Shown piece by piece: positions 11,148 through 20,475 of a DNA stretch of 64,000 bases. Source of the DNA: Phlegmacium glaucopus (taxonomy: Eukaryota; Basidiomycota; Agaricomycetes; Agaricales; Cortinariaceae); the NCBI GenBank assembly GCA_015039465.1, contig MU130539.1, positions 62,001 to 126,000 on the forward strand. Reading direction: 5' to 3'. The stretch's first letter is position 1. Every line of letters starts with the position of its first letter. Below the pieces are notes generated by a model that worked only from the letters and a program-made list of their open reading frames with translations, made no database searches and had not been told where the DNA came from. Position numbers and translations under genes: made by a program.

Positions 11148-14100
11148 CTACCACCCAGGACGGGGCACAGCTAGAGGATATCTATAAAATAAAAAATAAA
11201 AATCAGGCATAAAAGTTGGATCTAAAGGGTGAGAAACATACCCGACAGTCACACCATACCCTTTCTGTATCTCGACTCTAATGTCAAAGGTAAGTTCACC
11301 CGACTGGTTCCAATCCACACTACACCAATTTCGTTTGCCCATAATGAACTTTTGCTTCCTAGGTTGTCCGTTGGGTTCTTTTGAAAAGAGAGGGATCTAT
11401 ATGTAGCAAATAAGTCGAATATCATTTCGGTATAACTAGAAGAGGGAAGCGTACCATTGTCTCATCTGTGTCCGTACCATGCAATGTCCTGTGGACCTTC
11501 GTTGCAAGTGAAGAAACCATGGTGATGACTCCATTAGGTCTGTGTTACGGTCATACGTTAAAGAAACGGAAAGATAAAAAGAAATCGATAGGCTCACGGT
11601 GGTGTGTTCACGATGGCACCTTGGAAAAAATGGGGAAAGAAGGAAAACTAAGGAAACTCCTCAGGAAAATAAGACGCCAAAAAAACTTACTGGTAACAAC
11701 GTTCACCATATACCTATGATCAGTTAGCGGCGATACCTCGGTTTTGTGTTTTCCTTTAAGGGTCTTCAGTACGCCCACCGCAGAGCAATGGACATCCCCA
11801 GACAGGAACGAGACACGAATATGTTTGAGACGCGCAAAATTTTGAAGTTGTTCGATTAGCCAATTACGCTCTTTCTGCAATATAGGGTCAAACAAGCTCG
11901 AAAGTAGGGTAACCAGATTAGAGGTATCAAACCTTGTGACTTCTCGCAGTCCAGTGATCGTTCTATTTGTCAGGAATCAGATATCATATTGTATCAGACA
12001 CGGGAGAAAAAGACGCGTACGAGATCATCCAACAACTCAGCTTCTGCATTGAATTTGTTAACAAACCCGGACAAACCCATGGATCCAGACCTGCCCAGCG
12101 CGACGAGGGGGTTAAATCTAGACTCCAGCGCAGCCTCTAGGAATACCATGCGTGGGTAGGCAATAGGGATACCTAGATTGCAGGAAAAGACCGTAGTAAT
12201 TATCACTGGAGTAATCAAAAACGCAGATATCTGCACCTGTTTGGACAATAACGTGTTCTACACCCGGTGGAAGATTATTCAGTCGGTCAAACACGCGCTG
12301 ATATTGGGCTGGACTGCAGACTTGATCCTTCTTCCGTTCAGCACTGCATAGCACATAAGGAATAAATAAATAAATGAACAAGAGACAGCGGGACAAATTG
12401 AGTACACACCGGCAGTCCAGGAGAAGTATATACACTTGCGGTCCCAAGCGTGGTAAGAATGAATGGGACGGATATCGCACGTAAGGTCCTGGCTCTCCAA
12501 TAATGAGCGACTGAAACACATGTTTGCCTGGAAGATCCTGCACGCCGTCGATTTCCACTACATGGATACTGGGCGTGAGCTGGAGTCGTCCAAAATATAA
12601 TGGCGTTGATACATACCGTTGATGAAGCACTGGAATAGGAGGAAAAAAAAGTAACCTCTAGCCCCGATTCTATGACTTGGGTTAGAAAGAAAAGGTGGAT
12701 ATAACCGCTGTAACTAACTGTCGAAAGACGGGTGCTTTTTGAAGATCGTCTGGATCTGTGTTACAGGTATTATGTTATTACCTTCTCCCGCTCGGCGGCA
12801 TATATTGTGCTTACAACTTCCAAACCCGTCGATCTAAGACATTGCAGATACAGATCAGTTTTCTATTTGTTCTTGTGCTGGATAGGAAATGCATACGAGA
12901 TCTGCAACGAAAGGTCAAGAAACGTGGCACAATCCAGGTAACCTATGGACTCACCATGATCGTCACACATATTCAACATTGGTCTATCAATCCAGTTCAA
13001 TGAGATCAGTGAACGATGCCATCCCATAACAACATCTATATTACTCACATGGAGCAATTAGCCCTTGCAAAGGCTCCTCTCCTAAATGCTTGACAATAGT
13101 GGCTAAAAAAGAACCTATCGATACAGAGCTCCATCTCGGGAGTTAAGATATAGGATTTCTTGTCTTCAGGTTTGGATACGGAGACCCAATCTTGCATTTC
13201 GGGTTCGCGCATGATCCTGGAAAAAATGTTAACTCATTAGAAACGCATCGAGGAGAAAGGGCATACGCATCACAGTAGAGTTGATCTCCCCCTCCAACAA
13301 GAGCATGAAACGGTTGTTCAGCATGTTTGAAAAGCAAATCTATCCACACAGGGTCATAACCCGATGTGAAACCTGGACCTCGAAAATCGTCTGGATTTAC
13401 GCCTGCCGAGAATCCGTTGCACTGAATGCGCTGTGAGAAGGTAATAAAGGGAACTACAAACGTGACTACGCACGGAATGCGCAGCCCAGCGCATATTCTG
13501 CATTCTACCAGGAACCCAAAATTCTATTTGTTGCCCACTGTTCACCGAATACCTGATTGCCATCTCATGCTGTGCAAGCGGAACTTGGATAAGGAAGCGC
13601 CAAAACGTGAACGTACTTGAAAGAAGTAAAAAAATTACGTTCGCCGGGAGGGTGGGATTGACAAACCTGCCACGTCCGCCATAAACCCATAGCTCCTGGC
13701 CAGGTACTCTCTCAGTGCAAGTGCTCGGCCCGAACCTGTGTTCGTCCCAGCTTCCATTTGCATTGTCAGTTCCATTTGTGGTTTCATGCCCGTTTGCGCT
13801 GGGTACAAAGTTAGAAGTCGGGAGTGAAGAGCCAGGTGAGACCGTTGAATGAGGATCGGCAGGATGTGGGCCTAACTCGTAAGAAGCAGTAGGCTGCACT
13901 TGATGAAGGCTACGAGTCGGACTTTCACAGTTGTTTTGATTGTCACCTGAGTGGCGATGCATAGAACTACGCATTCGACGATGTCGGTGAGGGGGCACAG
14001 GTTGATCTGGATCCCAAGAATAGGACAAGGTTGGATGAGGATCATAGGTTGAACCAGAATCGGCGGCTGATGGGGAATGGAAGTAAGGATACACTGCATA

Positions 14101-14653
14101 AGAAAAAATGAGGGAAAATTGCTACGGACTGACGATCATAGCTGCGCCGTGCCATATTCCGTGCTCGTCTACTGTATCGTATCTGGTTTTGTGCTAAGCA
14201 GTATATTCATAGATAGAAAGGAGGAATCTACTTCAATAAAGGTCCACACATAAACTTGTGAAATAGGCGCGTAAATGATCATTCGCGCAAGTAATTAGAT
14301 GAAACGGACTGACCTGGAGATGGGGCTCCATTCTGGGGACTCGTAGGGCTTCTGAACGCTCTACAGCGGTCATATGTGTGAGCTGGGGTGTGGTAATGGT
14401 AGGCTGGGAGGGCTGTAGTTGCAACCTGTCATAATTGGATGGTTTATACGGATAGTCCTTTGGAGGAAGCGCAGGCGGGGGAGGAGACCGCGGTAAACCA
14501 CCGATGTAACTTTCATCCATAGGTACTACATCTTGAGTACGATAGTGAGCTGCTGATTCCTAAGCATATGATATGAGGAAATCAAATAGTGGTTCTAAAA
14601 GATCAATAAACCTTTTCTGCGCGTCGCTGTGCATGCCAACCAGCGTTGTCCAT
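11148..14653 (-). CDS. PhoD-like phosphatase domain protein (PhoD_2 type), multi-exon with a 5-nt exon
   Basis: The 5' end reads MDNAGWHAQRRAEKES in exon 14653-14612, then 14559-14314, 14254-14232, 14182-14130 and from 14066 on. Matching blocks follow: FMCGPLLKYDTVDEHGIWHG, IVTADSGSTYDPHPTLSYSW, RFLIQVPLAQHEMAIRYSVN, FWVPGRMQNMRWAAHSCNGF, ALVGGGDQLYCDA, WIDRPMLNMCDDHD, IGARGYFFFLLFQCFIN, GPQVYILLLDCR, ALGRSGSMGLSGFVNKFNAE, LSGDVHCSAVGVLKTLKGK, and finally GYPLAVPRPGW at TAG 11150-11148. GGGDQLYCD, CDDHD and GDVHCSA are the likely metal-binding segments of a calcineurin-like phosphodiesterase fold. One exon (12901-12897) is only five bases and supplies the DL of CDDHDLIDGFGSYPDDL. Substrate is unknown. 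An additional upstream non-coding or coding exon ending at about 14676 is possible. Confidence 0.88.
12897..12901 (-). other. 5-nucleotide microexon of the PhoD-like gene
   Basis: On the minus strand the exon before it ends ...GACGATCATG at a GTGAGT donor. The next acceptor, GTTGCAG, is followed by ATCTC and then a GTATGC donor. The following exon begins ATCGACGGGTTTGG after CTTAG. Only inclusion of these five bases keeps the frame and yields the conserved block CDDHDLIDGFGSYPDDL. Confidence 0.8.
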
Positions 14654-14821
14654 GTTGTGGTTGTACTGATGAAAGAGCTGTGTTAGCGATCCGACATGCC
14701 CAAGTATACATATATTGTGTGTTGTCTACTATTATCCTTCCCTCCTTTTTATTATTCCACCTTCTTATTTAAACGTTAACCTTTAAGCAGCTGGCTACTT
14801 ACAGCTTCCTTTCTACCCACA

Positions 14822-15672
14822 ATGACAGAGTATGACTATTCACCAGAGGCCTTCGACCGTTACGTTCGCAAGCAACAGACTATCTCAAAATGGGTCCAAA
14901 AAACTAGCAAGGGCCCCATGCGTGACCCCTTCACCCCAGCTACCCCCGCTGCTCTGGCCAATGACTTGGATGCTTCAGATCAGGATGATATCACGGAACG
15001 TCGTCGTGGACAGTCCTATGATCAATACGATCACCATCGTGACCGGGATCGAGACAGGCATCGAGACGGCGACAGAGGCGACAGACACAAAGACAAACCT
15101 CGCTCTCTTCACCACTCAAGCCGTCCTCCCAATACAAGGCGAAGTAGATCAAGTTCTCAATCTGCTGTCCCAATACCCTATAATGCCCCTCCCCCGCTCC
15201 TAATTCCGTCTCATCCATGGCAGATGCCATACTCACAGAAACCTTCCCCTGTTCCCCTAGCCCCCTATCAATACTACCCCCCAAAATTAACATCCCCTCG
15301 AGATTCAAGGCGATCGTCTCACTCCTCATCTACTGCTCGAATGCATTCTCCCAATTTTCTGCCACAAACGTCTCCATATGGTTCGCCAGTCAATTACGGT
15401 CATTCACCAGATGCGAACCATGGATATAGTAAGCCATCAAGAGATGGTCGCTTTCACGACTTTGCAGTACGTTCATCTCTTTTGTTCCCAATCTAAATCT
15501 AAGTCTTCTTACTCAATGCCATCCACAGAATGCTCCACAGCTGCCATATTCTGCATACCAAGTCAAGCAACCGCCTAACATCTTCAAACGTCTGTTCAAG
15601 GGTCTTACTGGTAGCAACAAACACCAAGTTCCTCAGCGAGGCCCTCGGCGTAAACGGAGCTCCAGCTTCTAA
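14822..15672 (+). CDS. Basidiomycete protein of unknown function, 262 aa, RS/RD-rich
   Basis: Two exons, 14822-15466 and 15529-15672, join in phase 0 (GTACGT...CCACAG). The first residues (MTEYDYSPEAFDRYVRKQQT, then ISKWVQKTSK) look structured and resemble a conserved N-terminal box. They are followed by an Arg/Asp-rich segment (residues about 65-90), a Ser/Pro/Tyr-rich disordered region and a basic tail, PPNIFKRLFKGLTGSNKH then RRKRSSSF. I do not recognise a known domain. The amphipathic FKRLFKGL tail could contact membranes, but that is only a guess. The CT-rich leader and the ATG at 14822 make a clean start. The gene is divergent from the phosphatase gene. Confidence 0.75.
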
Positions 15673-18217
15673 CAGTGTAATCATATACCATACGGTTTAC
15701 TCATACTTGGCGGTGTTTATGGGCTTGACGCCTTCCATCCGCTCAAAGCCTTTACTTCTCGTACGTATATACAAGATTCCTTGCGACGCCATCCACTCCT
15801 AATCCTCATGGCCGGTGTCATCTACACTTACATCTACGGTTATACCACACCATATACCATCTGTGTTTTGTATCAGTATCACCCCTCCTTGCATCATCAC
15901 TCTTCCCCTCAGTGTCAACATTTGTGGTCTTGTGACTAGACCACGTTGACGTAGCCGCGTTGTTAATAACGGGTACAGACATCTTTGTCCACCAGGTTAT
16001 CTTGACACAATTGCATTCCCGGCTACAAGGAACAGGAACAGCCTAATGCCATGTGTCTAGACCTATGATGTCGTCAACATGTCCACAATAACTAGAAGGT
16101 TCTCTTCCGTCCTACAGTTTTCCATCTTACTCTTCTTCCCATCTCCTTCCGTTTCCGTCTGGTTCAGACGAACTCCTTTAACATCATTACTTCTCTAATT
16201 GTGTTCAGCCTCTTTTGTGTGTAGCTTATCCAACTCTTTAATAGCCACTCAGATTCATTTCAGTTTTTCATCCTAGATTTACATGATTCATGATTTCCTT
16301 TCATTTTCATCGAGGATATTGTTTAAACTTTATTATAACATTTGGGCATTGCTGTAGAAATGTCTACTTATGTATCTTCGTTACAGTTCGTAGTATATAC
16401 AATTATGGTCCAGGTTTCCTTTTACACGAAGCTTTTAATATACCACTTCTATCGTAGACTGCGCAGCAGCTTGTGAGAGTCCAGGAATATTTTCAGGTAC
16501 TAGACCTAGAGGACTACATAGAACATGGTCGTCTGACTCCCGAGTCGGAGCAGCATGAGGAATGAATCGATGAAGTTTCAATGCTTCCTTGAGCCCCTTC
16601 AAGCTTCACCTTCCCGAATCACCAGGATCCAATCTCCATTCCAATCATTCCATTTCTCATTTGGATAATTGTGGCACTATATGAATTACATACACCTGGA
16701 CCGGGTCAAAGTTCTAACCCTTGAAACACGTTTTTATCGTCCTTAAATAATTTCCGCGCAAAAGCGAGATAATTACCCTTTGCCTAATAGATATGCATGA
16801 TGTCATTCGAATACCACGCCGTCCACAGGAAAGAAAGCGAATGACCATACCGTGACATCGCAGATGATAATGATAACACTGGCAATTGAGTAGCACTAGC
16901 ATGCGAGTACAGATTTGTATCAAATCACATCGGTAACAAGGGGTCCAAGGTGTTTCTCTCTTGAGATGGTCGTTTGGATTGACACCAGGCTCAGAACAAA
17001 TTAAAAAGGGAACTGTTGTTTGAGGAGGTCACAAGCCTTGCGTTGCGGTCGGATAAGCGTGAGGGCCGGCCTGATGATGGATGTCATTAGCCACTGGTGG
17101 CGGACAAGAATGTAGCCAAATGGCTAAAAGTTATGTAAGGTTGAAGGACAATAAGGAGTATGACCTTTCTTCAAGTTCCCTTTTTAGAGCCTCAAGCTAT
17201 CAATATTGCTATCAACTAATATGGGTTATAGGCGACACTGGCAGAGTAGCTCTACTTTTTACGCAGTCACAGGATAGCGGCCAGTATGTACGTCTCATAT
17301 CTCGTCTCGTGAGTGTCCGTCTTGTATTTACAGAGATATCGACGTCATCATGTGTTTGGAGTCGTAGATCGGCAGCATGTCTTTTTCTTCATGTCAATTC
17401 AGGTCAATTCAGGTCTGTAGAACTTATTGAACTTGGACTTGACTTGGACGTGGCTCTAACGTGGCTCCACTGTGCTGACTTGACCGATTCAACATGTCCC
17501 ATTCAAGCTATCCCACCCCTCGAAATTTTGATATGTAGTGTCAAGACTTAACAATCGTTTTCGCGAGTCCATTGCCATGTTTCTCCACTTAGTTCGTCAT
17601 GAGCGCCCCCAATGTTAATTTACTTCACCTCCGCAACTTTGCTCACCTTTGGGTCATCAGTGGAGCAGGAGAGGAAAGCCCTTTATGGTTGGTGACACCA
17701 AATACAAGTGCAGTCACTTGGTCGCCAATTGAGTACAAAGGCTAGGCTTAGGCTTCTTAGGAATCTAAGCTAACGTTCTACTATAGCACCATGTTACATA
17801 AAGCTCCTTATTTTTTTCCATTGCAGGTTCCATGACGATACGCTCTTCTACCCTCCTCAGATCGTCATTATGGCCCTGTGCCCAATCTTATAATTCGTGA
17901 GGCTGAAGATCTACTATCATCTCGTGTCCAGCTTGTAGACAGCTACACAGCCATGCTTCATAGTGTACAATTTGTGTTGATATAATACACAAGCTCCATG
18001 GTTTGTACTTAGCTACTAGTACTAAGCGTCTAATCATTTCAATGGCATATACCAATATCGATACTACTTACCAACTACTTATGGTGCTGTGCGCTTAGTC
18101 ACCGACTCACCGGTACTTTTGGACAACGGCGGAATTGGAGGACGAAAATGACTTTGAGCCAATCTCATATTAGACTCGTGACCAGTTCTTATATGAGTGA
18201 GGATCGAAAACACTCGA
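15673..18217. other. 2.5-kb gene-poor stretch
   Basis: After the 3' end of the preceding gene I find no ORF with protein-like composition or splicing. The longest ORF, 17081-17551 (+), encodes a residue mix without a recognisable motif. There is a short direct repeat of AGGTCAATTC near 17400 and long CT-rich runs around 16110-16310. Nothing in it identifies a class of mobile element. Confidence 0.45.
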
Positions 18218-18225
18218 TATAAGGA

Positions 18226-18438
18226 AGGACCCCGGATTATCCCTAAGTAGGCTAGATCCCTCAATCCGGACGAGATTGGACAAAATTTGGGTCAAAAAAA
18301 AACCCTTTTTGAAGCAGGATGTTCCGAAACGTTCAAATCCGAGGTCAGCTAGCGTGGGAACCTATTTTTTGTCCGGACAGAAACCGCAAAATTTCGACTT
18401 TTTGGGATCTAGCCTAGGCAGGGATAATCCGGGGTCCT
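18226..18438. mobile_element. MITE, family 2 (213 bp, 8-bp TSD)
   Basis: The ends are inverted repeats beginning AGGACCCCGGATTATCCCT, followed on both sides by a related GGCTAGATCC block. A perfect 8-bp duplication TATAAGGA flanks the element (18218-18225 and 18439-18446). It has no coding capacity. The AGGACCC start and the 8-bp duplication match the other families in this window. It is inserted at the outer edge of the left inverted repeat described at 18449-18491. Confidence 0.9.
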
Positions 18439-18448
18439 TATAAGGACT

Positions 18449-18491
18449 GGAAAACCGGGACTTGCCGGCTCGTGTCGCGCGCTATGATCGA
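18449..18491 (+). repeat. Left arm of the inverted repeat bracketing two small ORFs
   Basis: This arm reads GGAAAACCGGGACTTGCCGG and continues through CTCGTGTCGCGC to TATGATCGA. Its reverse complement, with a few differences, lies at 19297-19338. Both arms point inward and sit upstream of a small ORF, so they behave like duplicated promoters or like terminal repeats of an 0.9-kb element. I could not find a flanking target duplication. Confidence 0.8.
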
Positions 18492-18540
18492 GAGCGGAGC
18501 TTCAACCCATTAGAGACGCTCCCTCTTTAGAAAAAGCCCC

Positions 18541-18566
18541 AAATAGGAAGGTATATATTTTGGCAG
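18541..18566 (+). promoter_or_regulatory. Conserved TATA-like block upstream of the 45-aa ORF
   Basis: The block AAATAGGAAGG followed by a TATATATTTTGGCAG stretch recurs on the minus strand at 19247-19224, upstream of the opposite ORF. Sharing such a block beyond the inverted-repeat arm suggests that the common region reaches into the promoter or 5' UTR. Confidence 0.4.
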
Positions 18567-18642
18567 CCCTCAGTGAGAATTGGATTCGTTTACTCTTCGT
18601 TTGTGTCTCTGGACATGTATTCTCTTTCTTTCATTGTATACT

Positions 18643-18780
18643 ATGGACAGTGTTCATCATGCTCCGACTCAGAATGAGATTCTGGATTCTTTGCCAACCC
18701 TTGACAAGAAGCTTGAATCAATCCGAAACTGCTCTCCAGAAGATTTTCGTGTTCTGATCACACAAAAAACAGAAGAATAA
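18643..18780 (+). CDS. Small hypothetical ORF, 45 aa, inside an inverted repeat
   Basis: An ATG at 18643 opens a 45-codon frame that begins MDSVHHAPTQNEILDSL and ends VLITQKTEE. It is hydrophilic with a probable helix (LDKKLESIRN), and has no signal peptide or known motif. It ends 31 bases from the stop of a convergent 117-codon ORF on the other strand. Both ORFs lie downstream of matching inverted-repeat sequence. I do not recognise the product; it may be the last exon of a longer gene or a chance ORF. Confidence 0.3.
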   Translation: MDSVHHAPTQNEILDSLPTLDKKLESIRNCSPEDFRVLITQKTEE

Positions 18781-18811
18781 GTTGTCAAATAATAGATTTC
18801 TGGTGTTATAA

Positions 18812-19165
18812 TTACGACAGAAAAGTGTCCTCCCAAGCAACAGAATTCACCCTCTCCACATATGCCTCAGCCTCCATTTGACCCATCTCCAGTGAACTCA
18901 ATGGCGTCTGAGGGGTTGGTGGCATGCCATATGTAATCATTGTTGAACTCTGATTTGGCGGGGATGCATTGAGGTCCCATGCAGAAAGACGGGTCTTTTG
19001 AATGTGAAAGCTATTGAAGCTCAACTCTTGTTGCGATTTCCGCTGAAGCTTTCTGTCTGCCAATGTTCCTGGCAGGGCAAAGCTTGTCATCGTAGGTGGT
19101 TGTAGAGGTACATTTTCTTGCTGTTTCGCAGAAAGATTGACTCGGAATGATGGCTTTGGAGGCAT
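18812..19165 (-). CDS. Hypothetical protein, 117 aa, inside an inverted repeat
   Basis: The ATG at 19165 opens an intron-free frame of 117 codons that starts MPPKPSFRVNLSAKQQEN and ends VNSVAWEDTFLS. The composition is polar (Ser, Gln, Thr, Pro), with short hydrophobic patches such as SFALPGTLADRK, TRLSAWDLNASPP and MITYGMPPTPQTP. It looks like a real disordered protein with linear motifs rather than random translation. No known family comes to mind. Its upstream region repeats that of the convergent 45-aa ORF. Confidence 0.45.
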   Translation of the reverse strand: MPPKPSFRVNLSAKQQENVPLQPPTMTSFALPGTLADRKLQRKSQQELSFNSFHIQKTRLSAWDLNASPPNQSSTMITYGMPPTPQTPLSSLEMGQMEAEAYVERVNSVAWEDTFLS

Positions 19166-19223
19166 TGCATATATCAAGCGATGAGAGGAGAGCGACCATC
19201 GTCGGAATTCTCTATCGTGACTC

Positions 19224-19247
19224 TGCCAAAATCCACCTTCCTATTTA
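19224..19247 (-). promoter_or_regulatory. Second copy of the shared upstream block
   Basis: On the minus strand this reads AAATAGGAAGGTGGATTTTGGCAG, matching the block at 18541-18566 with a short gap. It lies about 60 bases upstream of the 117-aa ORF start, at a similar place relative to its inverted-repeat arm. Confidence 0.4.
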
Positions 19248-19296
19248 GGGTCTTTTACTTTTCACAGAGTGTCGGTGATGCCCGAGGGCCCCATTT

Positions 19297-19338
19297 TCGA
19301 TCATAGCGCGACACGAGCCGGCAAGTCCCGCTTTTCCT
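19297..19338 (-). repeat. Right arm of the inverted repeat bracketing two small ORFs
   Basis: This is the reverse complement of the arm at 18449-18491, apart from a CG deletion and a few substitutions. On the minus strand it starts GGAAAAGCGGGACTTGCCGG. The arms enclose about 0.8 kb. Confidence 0.8.
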
Positions 19339-19449
19339 AGAATCGTGAGTTTACGCATGATCACATGATAGGACCTGTAATCTGAGTCTCATATATAGAC
19401 GGTGATCGACGGAGATGGAATACAGCAAAAAATATAAATCTTATTCCAT

Positions 19450-19797
19450 AAATGCTAGGCCGTTTCGAAAATTTCAGGTGCCAGTGTGCGCCTTTGTTTG
19501 GTGCATACACCTTTTGGGTAGATCCGTAGTAGATATGACGAATTTGGAGCCAATGTGAAGCAATCCATCGGGAAACTGTTGCAAGCATCGTTGCCGAGGT
19601 TACAGACATTAGTAACATTACTACTGCATATATTGCTATGACGTAGTTATTGTATTCAGAGGAGGGAGGCCGCGAGCAAGAAGAGGGGAGCGTGGAGCTG
19701 GAATACTAGTAGCATCACTCCCGCGGCACTGTACCAGAAGCAGATGTTTACACCAACCACGGGCGCACACTGAAATTTTCGAAACGGCCTAGCATTT
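19450..19797. repeat. Inverted-repeat element, about 350 bp (possible MITE)
   Basis: The left arm (19450-19502) and the right arm (19752-19797) are near-perfect inverted copies starting AAATGCTAGGCCGTTTCGAA, with a small indel near position 35. The 250-bp interior has no protein-like ORF. No convincing target duplication flanks the arms. The termini differ from the AGGACCC group, so this is a separate repeat type. Confidence 0.7.
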
Positions 19798-20475
19798 TCA
19801 AGTTGTAGATGGCTGTCATTGAATTTCATTCTACATGGCACAACCACGAAAAGCACAAAAGGCGGCCGCATCTCGAGCGCGGGTAGAAAGAAAAACCAAG
19901 CACGACGATGGAAAACCTGGGGAAAATAAGTTCAAACGACGCAGACTTGACAGAAGAAAGTGGTAATCGTGATTTGATCGTGATTACAGCTTTACAACCT
20001 TACAAGACAACATACCGAAAGCTTTTGCGTCAGTTTCAGTTGAAACCATTCGGAAATGGGAGCATTGGAAAGGCTTACGGGGATGGATTGTGGGCACAAA
20101 TACAGGTCAAAAAAGTTCAGTTACATCTCACAGGAGGGTTCCCGGGTTGCAGCAGCCTTGGACCCATAAGTTTACCTTTTTAGGCGGAATTGGGCATCTG
20201 TCAGTTTTGATAATTGTAGGGTTCTTCTCCCCTCATCAAAACAAGCATTTTGGCCAGAGGAATAGGGAATCCGACAATTTCCAGAAGTGGGGTTTTAGTT
20301 GTACAAAGTAGCAGTAATAATATTACATAACAGCCCAAAACAGTCTTAATCGCGCCACGTCACACATCTCGTGATATGTGACAGTGTCTTAACAATAATA
20401 AATTCTGACTGGTATTCAAGCTCAAGCTTTCAAGTACAGTTGCCTAACAGCTGCTACGACAAAGGAATCAAGGCC

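Noticed and set aside
17081..17551. 156-codon plus-strand ORF
   Set aside because: It has no motif, splicing or family resemblance and sits in a gene-poor stretch; chance is the better explanation.
19908..20183. 91-codon ORF upstream of MSH2
   Set aside because: It could be a leader exon, but MSH2 already has a family-like start at 20476 and no splice joins the two convincingly.
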